Below, in pieces: positions 42,544 to 51,485 of a DNA stretch of 64,000 bases. The stretch spans positions 118,005 through 182,004 of the forward strand of contig NZ_JBHSBN010000012.1 of NCBI RefSeq assembly GCF_042650605.1, in the 5' to 3' direction. The translations under genes and the position numbers were made by a program. The notes beneath the pieces were generated by a model. The model was not told the DNA's origin, searched no databases, and worked only from the letters and a program-made list of their open reading frames with translations. Positions within the stretch are counted from its first letter, which is position 1. Each line of letters starts with the position of its first letter. The DNA comes from Micromonospora_J zhanjiangensis. GTDB lineage: Bacteria > Actinomycetota > Actinomycetes > Mycobacteriales > Micromonosporaceae.

Positions 42544-42879
42544 TCAGCTCTTGGCCGTGAGATAGATACGCAGTGTCGCAGCCGGATCGTCGCCGGTCAG
42601 TGTGCCACGCAGCCGCAGCCACTGGCCGAACCCGCTGACCGGCCAGGTCGCCAGGCCGGGGCCGGCCGCCACGTGCTCCTGGCCGTCGAGATCGCACCAG
42701 GTCAGCCCGTCCGGGGAGATCTGGGTGACCAGCTTGACCGCGACGTCGTCGCCGGAGGTGGTGAGGGTCTGCACGAACCAGCGTGCCTCGCCGGCCCACG
42801 CCGCCTCGTACGGTTCGGTCACGAAGTCGCCCTTGAACGTCGTGTTTCGTTCCAGGACCGCTGTCAACGAATGCCGCAT
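42544..42879 (-). CDS. Unknown 111-aa protein in the LacI operon
   Basis: A small beta-rich protein without signal or membrane segment (FVQTLTTSGDDVAVKLVTQI; GLATWPVSGFGQWLRLRGTL). It starts four bases after the stop of the 320-aa gene, so they are one transcript. The pattern resembles a short jelly-roll or lectin-like domain. I do not recognise a family. Confidence 0.7.
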   Translation of the reverse strand: MRHSLTAVLERNTTFKGDFVTEPYEAAWAGEARWFVQTLTTSGDDVAVKLVTQISPDGLTWCDLDGQEHVAAGPGLATWPVSGFGQWLRLRGTLTGDDPAATLRIYLTAKS

Positions 42880-42883
42880 CGGG

Positions 42884-43846
42884 TCACCAATCCGTGGAGA
42901 TGAGGACGGAGTCCAGGAACAGGAAGTTGCGGACAGTCGAGTGGGTCCGCACCGAGAAGTAGAAGTTCAGCAGGTTCTCCAGTGAGTCGTAGCGCTCCTG
43001 GTACGGCGGGACCGGCACGGCGGACATGTCCATGACGCGGTCGTTGAGCTGCAGCTCGACGTTCCGCCGGGCGTCGGTGTCGATGACCCAGCGCAGGTAG
43101 TGCCAGTTGACCTTCGTCGGCACCTCGTTGTAGCAGAGCTCCTGGGGCTCGCCGAACGGGTGCCAGTCCTCCGGGTTCGGCGCCGTGAAGTCGGCGGCGT
43201 AGGGCAGTTTGATCTTGCCCTCCAGGTGTTCGCGCGGCGTCGGCTCGGGGACCACCGGGTAGACCCACTGGCGGGCGAGCTTGTTGTCCAGCGTGGTGTT
43301 CAGGTAGCGGGCCACGGTGTGGTAGCGCAGGCCGCCGTCGCCGCACAGGTCGGTGGCCACGGTGAAGCAGCCGAACTGCGCCTCGGACGGGTGCAGGTTG
43401 CCGTCCCAGGTGACATCGCCGAACCGGTCGTCCCCGCTGGGGTCGATGGTCGCCTCGGACTTGAAGGTGAAGTAGGCCTCGAGTTGCAGCAGGCCCCGTC
43501 CGCTCATGGTCAGCCGGCGGATCGCGGTCGCGGTGTGCCCCTGGTACGCGCGGGTGGCGAGCTTCAGGGCGTACGTGCCGGTCATCGCGCCGTGCGTACC
43601 GATGTCGAAGAACGTGCACGAGGAGAGCTGCGGCGGCCGGAAGTCCCGCATGTGGTCGTCCACGGTGGACAGGTCGCCCTGACCGTTGTAGTTGCCCAGC
43701 AGTTCGGTCCAGCCGTGCGTGCCCGAGTTGAAGTCGTCGTGGGACAGGATCCGCCGAAGGGGCGAGAACTTCGACAGCTTCGGGTCCGCCGACACGATGG
43801 CGTGGCGAAGTTCCGCGGCCAGATCAGGCCGCTCCAATGTGGTCAT
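42884..43846 (-). CDS. Conserved hypothetical 320-aa protein (possibly DUF6772-like)
   Basis: A cytosolic protein, no signal peptide, rich in aromatic residues and beta-strands (HDDFNSGTHGWTELLGNYNG; LKLATRAYQGHTATAIRRLT; LLQLEAYFTFKSEA). The first motif recalls carbohydrate-binding or laminin-G-like sandwich folds. I recall a DUF6772 family with a similar start, but with low certainty. First gene of the minus-strand arm of the LacI regulon. Binding or processing of the imported glycan or glycoside is a guess from context. Confidence 0.75.
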   Translation of the reverse strand: MTTLERPDLAAELRHAIVSADPKLSKFSPLRRILSHDDFNSGTHGWTELLGNYNGQGDLSTVDDHMRDFRPPQLSSCTFFDIGTHGAMTGTYALKLATRAYQGHTATAIRRLTMSGRGLLQLEAYFTFKSEATIDPSGDDRFGDVTWDGNLHPSEAQFGCFTVATDLCGDGGLRYHTVARYLNTTLDNKLARQWVYPVVPEPTPREHLEGKIKLPYAADFTAPNPEDWHPFGEPQELCYNEVPTKVNWHYLRWVIDTDARRNVELQLNDRVMDMSAVPVPPYQERYDSLENLLNFYFSVRTHSTVRNFLFLDSVLISTDW

Positions 43847-43937
43847 GCCGCGTGCTCCTGAAGGGTTTAGGCAATGCCGGGCGGCGATTTTTCCGCGCCG
43901 GCTCGATTGACCTGAGCAACGTCATCCGATGGCGCTG

Positions 43938-43953
43938 AACGTTAACGTTAATG
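43938..43953. promoter_or_regulatory. LacI-type operator, left arm of divergent region
   Basis: AACGTTAACGTTAATG contains two overlapping palindromes, AACGTTAACGTT and TTAACGTTAA. It is about 90 bases upstream of the 320-aa gene. The 310-bp divergent region (43847-44156) otherwise holds only presumed promoters and the second operator. Confidence 0.75.
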
Positions 43954-44085
43954 CCAGCGCCCCGTCAAGCAGATGCCACCGATCCGGTGTGCCGGTTTCA
44001 GGGCATACCACCTGCCTGGCAGGGCTCCCTGGCTTGGACTCTTGACGGCTCGGGGCAGCGGCACCTAGCATCAGCCAGGTCTTCG

Positions 44086-44099
44086 CATTAACGTTAATG
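44086..44099. promoter_or_regulatory. LacI-type operator, right arm of divergent region
   Basis: CATTAACGTTAATG is a perfect 14-bp palindrome about 60-70 bases before the importer operon. It shares TTAACGTTAATG with the site at 43938-43953, 146 bases apart by centre (about 14 helical turns), so DNA looping between the two is possible. Confidence 0.8.
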
Positions 44100-44156
44100 T
44101 AACGTGGTCGACATGCCGCACCGGCCGTCGGCGCAATTGTTCTCATCCCCGCCGCG

Positions 44157-45164
44157 ATGTCAATTGCCATGCCGCTGCCCGACGTCGCACGTCGTCGTGG
44201 CCCGACTTGGAGTGCCCTCAATGCTGAAACGGTCTGGTCCGTCGTGACCGGGTACCTGATCCGGCGCACGTTGTTCGCCGTCTTCGTCCTGTGGGGCGCC
44301 GTGACCGTCGTCTTCGGGATGCTCCGGCTGGTCCCGGGCGACCCGGCACAGCTCATCCTCGGCTCGGACGCCACCCAGCAGGAGATCGCGCAACTGCGCA
44401 CCCAGATGGGACTCGACCGCCCGCTGCTGGTGCAGTACGGCAAGTACCTGTCCGACGTGGTCCAGCTGAACTTCGGCGACTCGTACCGCTACCACAAGGA
44501 CGCGATGGGTCTGGTGGTCGACCGGTTCCCGCTGACCCTGCAACTCGCCGTGGTGGCGATGGTGATCGCCCTGGTCGTCGGGATCTCGCTCGGCGTGATC
44601 GCCGCGCTGCGGGTCAACCGGTTCACCGACCGGCTGGTGTCGGTGTTCGCGCTGCTGTCCCAGTCCATGCCGTCGTTCTGGATCGGGATCGTGCTGATCC
44701 TGGTCTTCGCCCGGCAGTTGCACCTGTTGCCCAGCGGCGGTCAGGGCGGACTCGACCGCATGATCCTGCCCGGCTTCACCCTCGCCCTGCCGATCATCGC
44801 CATCCTGATCCGGCTGACCCGCAGCGGCCTGCTCGACGTCATCCACGAGAACTACATCCAGACCGCCCGGGCCAAGGGCCTGTCCGAGCGGATCGTCATC
44901 TTCCCGCACGCCATCCGCAACGCGCTGATCCCGATCGTGACGGTGGTCGGCATCAAGTTCGGCGAACTGCTCGGCACCGCGGTGATCGTCGAGACGGTCT
45001 TCGCCTGGCCCGGCAGCGGACGGCTGCTCGTCGACGCCATCGGCGCCCGGGACTACAACGTCGTGCAGGCCGCGATCCTGATGATCGCCGGCGGCTTCGT
45101 CCTGATCAACCTGGCGGTGGACGTCCTGTACGGCTACCTCGACCCACGAATCCGACAGGGGTGA
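44157..45164 (+). CDS. Oligopeptide/nickel-type ABC permease, DppB-like
   Basis: Up to 335 residues; the ATG at 44157 lacks a clear ribosome site, and GTG 44244, just before YLIRRTLFAVFVLWGAVTVV, is a plausible shorter start. Six membrane helices and the DppB hallmark RLVPGDPAQLILGSDAT, plus the EAA-type loop in YIQTARAKGLSERIVIFPHA. First gene of an importer operon of two permeases and two ATPases; the binding protein comes last (49698). Confidence 0.9.
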   Translation: MSIAMPLPDVARRRGPTWSALNAETVWSVVTGYLIRRTLFAVFVLWGAVTVVFGMLRLVPGDPAQLILGSDATQQEIAQLRTQMGLDRPLLVQYGKYLSDVVQLNFGDSYRYHKDAMGLVVDRFPLTLQLAVVAMVIALVVGISLGVIAALRVNRFTDRLVSVFALLSQSMPSFWIGIVLILVFARQLHLLPSGGQGGLDRMILPGFTLALPIIAILIRLTRSGLLDVIHENYIQTARAKGLSERIVIFPHAIRNALIPIVTVVGIKFGELLGTAVIVETVFAWPGSGRLLVDAIGARDYNVVQAAILMIAGGFVLINLAVDVLYGYLDPRIRQG

Positions 45165-45166
45165 CG

Positions 45167-46141
45167 ATGAACAGCTTCGCCAGCCAGGCGCCGGGGACCG
45201 ACGAGGCACCGGTGCCGTCGTCCCCGGAATCCCCGCTCGGTCCCGTCGGCGCCGCGCCGACCGGGGAACGGTCGACCGGGGACCGACCGGCCGAGGGCCG
45301 GACCCGCGGCCGGATCGGGCGGGGACGCATCATCGTCTCGCTGTCGGTGGTCGCCTGCTACGTGGTGGCCGCGGTGATCGGGCCGATCCTGCTGAGGTAC
45401 GACCCGGTCGCCACCGATCTCACGGCGCGGCTGAAACCACCCGGTACCCGCCTGCCGGACGGGAGCCTGGCGGTCTTCGGCACCGACCAGGTCGGCCAGG
45501 ACCTGCTGGCACAGATGATGCAGGGCGCCCGGGTGTCCATCATGGTCGGTGCCGCCACGCTGCTGCTGGCCGGTACGATCGGAGTCGCCGCCGGCCTGGT
45601 CGCCGGCTACTTCGGCGGCTGGCTGGACGCGGTGCTCATGCGGCTCGCGGACGTCCAGCTCACCTTCCCCTCGATCCTGCTGGCGATCCTCATCGCGGCC
45701 ATCCTCGGGCCGAGCGTGCTGAACGTCATCATCGTGCTGTCCATCTCCAACTGGGTGACGTTCGCCCGGGTCACCCGCAGTCAGGTGCTCGCGCTCAAGG
45801 AGCGGGACTTCGTCGACGCCACCCGTACCCTCGGCGCCCGGACCTGGCACCTGGTCACCCGGAGCATCCTGCCGGCCGCGGCCGCGCCGATCCTGGTCGT
45901 CGCGACGGTGGACCTGGGCCACGTGATCCTGGCCGAGGCGTCGCTGAGCTTCCTCGGCCTCGGCACCCCGACGAGCACGCCGAGCTGGGGCATGACCATC
46001 GCCAACGGCCGGAACTACCTGTCCAACGCGTGGTGGATCTCCACCATCCCCGGCATCGGCCTGGCCGGCCTGCTGGTCAGCCTGGGCGTCCTCGGCGACG
46101 CCCTGCGCGACCGCTTCGACCCACGGCTGAGGAGCATGTGA
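45167..46141 (+). CDS. Oligopeptide-type ABC permease, DppC-like
   Basis: A 324-residue protein starting two bases after the dppB-like stop. A Pro/Ser-rich N-terminal tail of about 55 residues precedes six helices. Family motifs: FGTDQVGQDLLAQMMQGARV and EAA loop FVDATRTLGARTWHLVTRSI. Its stop (TGA) shares one base with the next ATG. Pairs with the DppB-like protein. Confidence 0.93.
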   Translation: MNSFASQAPGTDEAPVPSSPESPLGPVGAAPTGERSTGDRPAEGRTRGRIGRGRIIVSLSVVACYVVAAVIGPILLRYDPVATDLTARLKPPGTRLPDGSLAVFGTDQVGQDLLAQMMQGARVSIMVGAATLLLAGTIGVAAGLVAGYFGGWLDAVLMRLADVQLTFPSILLAILIAAILGPSVLNVIIVLSISNWVTFARVTRSQVLALKERDFVDATRTLGARTWHLVTRSILPAAAAPILVVATVDLGHVILAEASLSFLGLGTPTSTPSWGMTIANGRNYLSNAWWISTIPGIGLAGLLVSLGVLGDALRDRFDPRLRSM

Positions 46142-47184
46142 TGAGTGATCCACTCCTGTCGGTGCGGGACCTGACGGTCCGGTTCCGCGCCCGCGCGGGC
46201 ACCGTCACCGCCGTCGACCGGGTGAGCTTCGACCTGGCCGAGGGGGAGACCCTCGCGGTCCTGGGCGAGACCGGCAGCGGCAAGAGCGTCACCGCCCAGG
46301 CCCTCATGGGACTGGTGCCGCACCCGGCGGGCCGGGTGACCGGCGGGCAGATCCACTATGCCGGCTCGGACCTGCTGGCCCGCCCGCGGGCCCAGACCCG
46401 CCGGTTGAACGGCACCGAGCTGGCCATGGTGTTCCAGGACCCGCTCAGCTCCCTCAACCCGGTGTTCCGGGTGGGCGCGCAGATCGGCGAGCTGTTCCGC
46501 CGCCGGCAGGGCGCATCCCGGGCGGAGGCACGCCGCAAGGCGATCGAGTTGATGGACCGGGTGGGCATCCCGGCCGCCGCGCGACGGGTCGACGACTACC
46601 CGCACCAGTTCTCCGGCGGCATGCGGCAACGGGTGATGATCGCCATGGCGCTCGCCCTGCGACCCAGGCTCCTCATCGCCGACGAACCGACGACGGCGCT
46701 GGACGTCACGGTCCAGGCGCAGATCATGGCGCTGCTCGCGGAGCTCAAGGCGGAACACCGGATGGCGATGATCCTGATCAGCCACGACCTCGGCGTGGTC
46801 GCGGGCGTCGCGGACCGCGTCATGATCATGTACGCGGGCCGGGTGGTGGAGACCGGCGGGCTGCGCGAGGTGTACGACACGATGGGCCACCCGTACACCC
46901 GGGGGTTGATGGCCTCGATCCCGGACCTGGACGGTCCGCGCGAGCGACTGGTGCCCATCCCCGGTGCGCCGCCGGACCTGATGCGGCTGCCCAGCGGGTG
47001 CCCGTTCCGGCCCCGGTGCGCGTTCGCCACCGACGTCTGCGCCACCGAACGGCCGGACCTGGCGCCGGTCCCCGGCCCGGGCGCGGTGGACGGGGGCCTC
47101 CCGTCGCCGGCCGGGTCGCACCGCGCCGCCTGCCACCACACGAAGGAGGTGCTGGCCGATGTCCGCCCTGCTGTCGGTTCGTGA
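46141..47184 (+). CDS. Oligopeptide ABC ATPase, DppD-like
   Basis: A 347-residue ATPase. Walker A is LGETGSGKSVTAQA, the signature is FSGGMRQRVMIAMA and Walker B is LLIADEPTTALDVT. The C-terminal oligopeptide/dipeptide domain has the cysteine-rich SGCPFRPRCAFATDVC, often an Fe-S or metal site. Overlaps the partner ATPase gene by 26 bp. Confidence 0.94.
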   Translation: MSDPLLSVRDLTVRFRARAGTVTAVDRVSFDLAEGETLAVLGETGSGKSVTAQALMGLVPHPAGRVTGGQIHYAGSDLLARPRAQTRRLNGTELAMVFQDPLSSLNPVFRVGAQIGELFRRRQGASRAEARRKAIELMDRVGIPAAARRVDDYPHQFSGGMRQRVMIAMALALRPRLLIADEPTTALDVTVQAQIMALLAELKAEHRMAMILISHDLGVVAGVADRVMIMYAGRVVETGGLREVYDTMGHPYTRGLMASIPDLDGPRERLVPIPGAPPDLMRLPSGCPFRPRCAFATDVCATERPDLAPVPGPGAVDGGLPSPAGSHRAACHHTKEVLADVRPAVGS

Positions 47185-48172
47185 CCTGCACACCAGCTTC
47201 CCGATCAGGTCGTCGTTGCTGCGCCGCCGGGTCGGTGACGTGCAGGCCGTCTCGGGCGTCTCGTTCGACCTGCCCGCCGGGCGGACCCTGGGCCTGGTCG
47301 GCGAGTCGGGCTCGGGCAAGACCACCCTCGCGCGCACCGTCATCGGCCTGGAACGGCCGCGGTCCGGACAGGTGCTCTTCGACGGCGCGGACCTGGTCAC
47401 CCAGTCCGGCGCCGCGCTGCGGCGGACCCGCCGCCGGATCCAAATGATCTTCCAGGACCCGTACGCGTCGCTGAACCCGCGGCTGACCGTGCAACAGATC
47501 ATCAGCGAGGCGTGGCTGATCAACCCCGGGGTGGTACCGCGCGACCGGTGGGCCGCCGAGGTGAAGGATCTGCTGGCCCGGGTCGGACTCAACCCCGACC
47601 ACGCCGACCGGTACCCGCACCAGTTCTCCGGCGGACAGCGCCAGCGGGTCGGCATCGCCCGGGCGCTGGCGCTGCGGCCGCGGCTGGTGATCTGCGACGA
47701 GGCGGTCTCCGCGCTGGACGTCTCGGTCCAGGCGCAGGTGCTCAACCTGCTCGTGGACCTGCAGGCGGATCTCGGTCTCAGCTACCTCTTCATCGCCCAC
47801 GACCTGTCCGTGGTGCGGCACATCAGCGACGAGATCGCGGTGATGTACCTGGGCAAGGTCGTCGAGACCGGAACCCGGGAGCAGATCTTCACCGCCCCGG
47901 TGCACCCGTACACGCAGGCCCTGCTCTCCGCGGTGCCGGTGTCCCGGCCGTGGGCCGCGCCCGGCAAGGAGCAGATCATCCTCACCGGGGACATCCCGTC
48001 GCCGGTCTCACCGCCGTCCGGCTGCCGGTTCCGCACCCGGTGCTGGAAGGCCCGACCCCGGTGCGCGAGCGAGGAACCGGCGCTGGTCGACCGGCTGGGC
48101 GGCCACCCCGCGGCCTGCCACTTCCCGGAACTGCCGGCACAGCCGCCGGCCGTCGCGGCGGGCGCGCCGTGA
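47159..48172 (+). CDS. Oligopeptide ABC ATPase, DppF-like
   Basis: A 337-residue ATPase. Walker A is VGESGSGKTTLART, the signature is FSGGQRQRVGIARA and Walker B is LVICDEAVSALDVS. The C-terminal cysteine motif is SGCRFRTRCWKARPRC. GTGA overlap with the phosphatase gene that follows shows the operon continues into enzymes. Confidence 0.94.
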   Translation: MSALLSVRDLHTSFPIRSSLLRRRVGDVQAVSGVSFDLPAGRTLGLVGESGSGKTTLARTVIGLERPRSGQVLFDGADLVTQSGAALRRTRRRIQMIFQDPYASLNPRLTVQQIISEAWLINPGVVPRDRWAAEVKDLLARVGLNPDHADRYPHQFSGGQRQRVGIARALALRPRLVICDEAVSALDVSVQAQVLNLLVDLQADLGLSYLFIAHDLSVVRHISDEIAVMYLGKVVETGTREQIFTAPVHPYTQALLSAVPVSRPWAAPGKEQIILTGDIPSPVSPPSGCRFRTRCWKARPRCASEEPALVDRLGGHPAACHFPELPAQPPAVAAGAP

Positions 48173-48828
48173 CCGGGCGGGTACGGCTGGTCCTGGTCCG
48201 CCACGGCGAGTCGCTGTGGAACGTCGAGGAGCGTTACCAGGGGCAGGCCGACTCGGGGCTCACCGCCACCGGCCGGGCGCAGGCGGAGGTGGCCGCCGCC
48301 GAGCTGCTGGCCCGGTTCGGCGCGGCCGACCTGGTCGTCACCAGCGACCTGCCGCGGGCCCGGGACACCGCGAACGCGTACCTGCGTCACCTCGGTCGGG
48401 ACGCCCGGCAGGACGCCCGGCTGCGCGAGGTCGACGTGGGCGACTGGACCGGCCGGACGTTCACCGAGATCAGCGCCGCGTACCCGGACGACGTCGCGGC
48501 GGCCGGCCGCGGGGTGGACGTACGCCGCGGCGGCGGCGAGACATTCGCCGAGGTGCGCGAGCGGGTCTGGCAGGCGCTGGTCGAGGCCGCCGGTCAGGTG
48601 GCCGGTCAGGGTGCCGGCGGGACGGTCGTCGCGTTCAGCCACGGCGGCGCGATCCGGGTCGCGGCGGCAGCCGCGCTGCGGGTGCCGACGCCCGGCCACA
48701 CCAGCTTCGCCCCGCCGGTGAACACCTCGCTGACGGTCATCACCTACGCCGGCGAGCAGGGACACCACTGCCTCGTCGAGTACAACTCGCCGACCGCGCG
48801 GGCCGCCTCCGCGACCCGCGCGGACTGA
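48169..48828 (+). CDS. Histidine phosphatase (phosphoglycerate mutase-like)
   Basis: A 219-residue protein from GTG 48169. It has the catalytic RHGESLWN motif near residue 11, the second histidine in FSHGGAIRVAA, and SDLPRARDTANA. Such cytosolic enzymes remove phosphate from sugars, nucleotides or small esters. Being coupled to an ABC importer and next to an endonuclease/phosphatase-family protein, it may dephosphorylate an imported ester. Confidence 0.9.
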   Translation: MTGRVRLVLVRHGESLWNVEERYQGQADSGLTATGRAQAEVAAAELLARFGAADLVVTSDLPRARDTANAYLRHLGRDARQDARLREVDVGDWTGRTFTEISAAYPDDVAAAGRGVDVRRGGGETFAEVRERVWQALVEAAGQVAGQGAGGTVVAFSHGGAIRVAAAAALRVPTPGHTSFAPPVNTSLTVITYAGEQGHHCLVEYNSPTARAASATRAD

Positions 48829-48867
48829 GCCCGGCGCCCGCGCGGACCGAGCCAGGAAAGGACCGAC

Positions 48868-49701
48868 ATGCTGACCGGATCGTTCACCTTCGTCGCGATG
48901 ACCTACAACGTGTGGGGGGACGCCCATCTGGAGCAGCGGGAGCCGGCGCTGCGCGACCTGTTCGCCACCCGCGCACCCGACCTGCTGGCCACCCAGGAAC
49001 TGCGGCCGCGTACCCGGGAGGTGCTGGACGAGGCGTTGCCCGGACACGCGCGGGTGCACGACGACTTCCCGGGCTGGGGCGGGCAGAGCAACCTGTGGTG
49101 GCGCACGGAGCTGTTCGAGCTCGTCGAGTACGGCCGGCGTGACGTCGGCATCCTCGCCGCCGACGCCGGGCTGTTCTGGGTGCGGCTGCGGCCGCTGGCC
49201 GGGGACGCGCCGCCGATCGTCTTCTCCACCGCGCACCTGACCTGGCCCGGGCACCCGGACGAGCGGCAGGACGGGCGCAACCGGCGCACCGGGCAGGCGC
49301 AGCGGGTGGTCGCCGCGTTGGACGAGATCGCCGGCGACGGAGCGGCCCTGTTCACCGTGGACATCAACGACATCGGACCCCCGTTGTGGGAGCTCGGCAA
49401 CGGCGGCTTCCTCGACTCGTTCACCGCGCTGGGACGGACGTCGCCGGTCACCCATCCGGTCTCGCCGATGCCGTTCACCACCGGGATCGGGACCCGGCTC
49501 TCCCCACTGGGATCCCCGGCCAAGGCGATCGACTGGATCTTCTCGCGCGGCCCGATCACGACCCGGGCCAGCGAGGTCGTCGAGTTCTTCTCGGCGGGCA
49601 GCGCGCCCTCGGACCACAAGCCCGTCGCGGCCACCTTCACCCTGCCGTCCGGGGCCGCCCCGGCGGGCGCCGGCACGACGTCGAACCAAGGAGAGAAATG
49701 A
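48868..49701 (+). CDS. Endonuclease/exonuclease/phosphatase family protein
   Basis: A 277-residue protein with the fold's active-site elements in order: MTYNVWGD, LLATQELRP, STAHLTWPGHPDE, TVDINDIG and the terminal SDHKPVAATF. It lacks a signal peptide, so it acts in the cytosol. The family includes sphingomyelinase-like, inositol-phosphate and phosphodiester-cleaving enzymes. With the neighbouring histidine phosphatase it could cleave a phosphodiester and then a phosphomonoester. Overlaps the binding-protein gene (ATGA). Confidence 0.87.
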   Translation: MLTGSFTFVAMTYNVWGDAHLEQREPALRDLFATRAPDLLATQELRPRTREVLDEALPGHARVHDDFPGWGGQSNLWWRTELFELVEYGRRDVGILAADAGLFWVRLRPLAGDAPPIVFSTAHLTWPGHPDERQDGRNRRTGQAQRVVAALDEIAGDGAALFTVDINDIGPPLWELGNGGFLDSFTALGRTSPVTHPVSPMPFTTGIGTRLSPLGSPAKAIDWIFSRGPITTRASEVVEFFSAGSAPSDHKPVAATFTLPSGAAPAGAGTTSNQGEK

Positions 49702-51200
49702 TCGCCCGAACACGATTGAAGAGTTGTCTTCTCGCCGTCGCACTGGTGGCCGGTCTGGCCGGCTGCGGCGGTTCCGGTGACGCCGAGAGCGGGGACGCGG
49801 TGGTGCGGTACGCGCCGCAACTGTTCCCCGTATCGCTGGACGTCCAGCAGTACCCGGCGGAGGAGGCCGTCCAGACCACGGTGCAGCAGGCGTTGGAGAC
49901 GTTGACCGTGATGAAGGACGGCCAGCCCGCGCCGAAGCTGGCCACCTCCTGGGAAGCGCCCGACCCGAAGACCTGGGTCTTCCACCTGCGCGAGAACGTG
50001 AAGTTCAGCGACGGGACAGCGTTCACCGCCAAGGACGTGAAGGGCTCGGTGGAGCGCCTGATCAGCCTCAAGGGCTCGCTCAACCCGTTGCTCGCCTCGA
50101 TCACCGCGATCGACGCCACCGACGACCGTACGGTGACCTTCCACACCTCGGCGCCGCTGGGCACCCTGCCCAGCACCATGTCCCTGGTCTTCGTCGGTCA
50201 GGGCGACAAGGTGGGCAGCGACGCGTACTGGCAGAAGCCGATCGGCACCGGACCGTTCACGTTCGAGTCGTTCGACCCGGACGACAAGGTCGTCCTGCGC
50301 CGCAACGACGGCTACTGGGGTCCGAAGGCCAAGGTGGGGACGCTGCAGATCCTCGACATGCCGGAGGTCGCCTCCCGGATCACCGCGCTGAACAACGACG
50401 AGGTGGACGTGCTCGCGTCGATCCCGCCGGACCAGGTCGGTGAGGTGTCCGGGCAGGACGGCATCTCGTACGGGACCGGGCCCAGCTACAACTACTACTT
50501 CATCTGGTTCAACCAGGGCACCAAGCCGTTGGACAACGTGAAGGTGCGGCAGGCCATGCTGCACGCGATCAACGTCCAGGGCACCGTCTCCGGTCTCTTC
50601 GGCGAGCTCGGCACGGTGGGCCGGTCGCCGGTCACCCAGGCGGTCTTCGGGTCCACCCCGCTGGAGCCCTACTCCTACGACCCGGAGCTGGCCAAGCGGC
50701 TGCTCGCCGAGGCGGGATACCCGGGCGGCCTCAGCGTCTCGATGCAGTGGCCGCTGGAAGGCGGTCCGAACATCCGGGCGATGGCCCAGGCGTTCATCTC
50801 GGACTGGGCGAAGGCCGGCATCAAGGTGCAGCCGCTGGAGAAGGAGCGGGCCACCTGGCTCAAGGACTTCGGCGCGCTGAAGTGGGACCTGAACCTGCAG
50901 ACCAACACCACCGGCACCGGTGACGCCGACTTCACCCTGAACCGGCTCTACACCTGTGCCGCCAAGCGGATGGGCTACTGCAACAAGGACCTGGACGAGA
51001 TCCTGGCGAAGGCCCGCGCGTCGCTGGACCAGAACGAGCGCAAGACGTTGTACGCCCAGGCCGACAAGATCCTGTGGGAAGACGCGGTCGGCGTCTTCCC
51101 GGTCGACCTGAAGAACAACTACGCCGTACGGGAGAAGGTCAAGGGGTTCGAGATGCCGGTCAACGGTCGGCCGGACTTCTCCACGGTGTCGGTCGGATAG
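49698..51200 (+). CDS. ABC importer substrate-binding lipoprotein (SBP family 5)
   Basis: A 500-residue protein from ATG 49698 with GGAGAG upstream. The lipobox LVAGLAGC ends the signal peptide. Family 5 features: LATSWEAPDPKTWVFHLREN, VKFSDGTAFTAKDVKGSVER and LDNVKVRQAMLHAINVQ. It captures the importer's solute outside the cell. Unusually it is the last gene of its operon. Ends before a strong terminator. Confidence 0.92.
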   Translation: MIARTRLKSCLLAVALVAGLAGCGGSGDAESGDAVVRYAPQLFPVSLDVQQYPAEEAVQTTVQQALETLTVMKDGQPAPKLATSWEAPDPKTWVFHLRENVKFSDGTAFTAKDVKGSVERLISLKGSLNPLLASITAIDATDDRTVTFHTSAPLGTLPSTMSLVFVGQGDKVGSDAYWQKPIGTGPFTFESFDPDDKVVLRRNDGYWGPKAKVGTLQILDMPEVASRITALNNDEVDVLASIPPDQVGEVSGQDGISYGTGPSYNYYFIWFNQGTKPLDNVKVRQAMLHAINVQGTVSGLFGELGTVGRSPVTQAVFGSTPLEPYSYDPELAKRLLAEAGYPGGLSVSMQWPLEGGPNIRAMAQAFISDWAKAGIKVQPLEKERATWLKDFGALKWDLNLQTNTTGTGDADFTLNRLYTCAAKRMGYCNKDLDEILAKARASLDQNERKTLYAQADKILWEDAVGVFPVDLKNNYAVREKVKGFEMPVNGRPDFSTVSVG

Positions 51201-51219
51201 CGCATCGGACGCCACGGAC

Positions 51220-51258
51220 GGTGACCGGCTGGAGCATCTCGCGCTCCAGCCGGTCACC
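51220..51258 (+). terminator. Terminator of the importer operon
   Basis: A 16-bp perfect stem (GGTGACCGGCTGGAGC and complement) with a 7-nt loop begins 20 bases after the stop. The remaining sequence to 51485 holds no other clear signal. Confidence 0.9.
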
Positions 51259-51485
51259 ACGTACGACCGCGGATCACTCCGGCGTGCGGCGGCCTACCGG
51301 TCCCGCCGCCCGGCCACGCAGAGAGTCGGGCCGAGGCTCGTCGGCGCAGCGTACCGGCCGCCGCCGATCTCTTCGCGCAGGCCGGCGCGGCACTCCGGCC
51401 GGAGGGGGGGCGGTGTCGGCACCCGGCTACGGAACTTTCCGGTGGCGAGCGTGAACCGCACCCCGTTTCCGTGCGTTCAGAGGGC

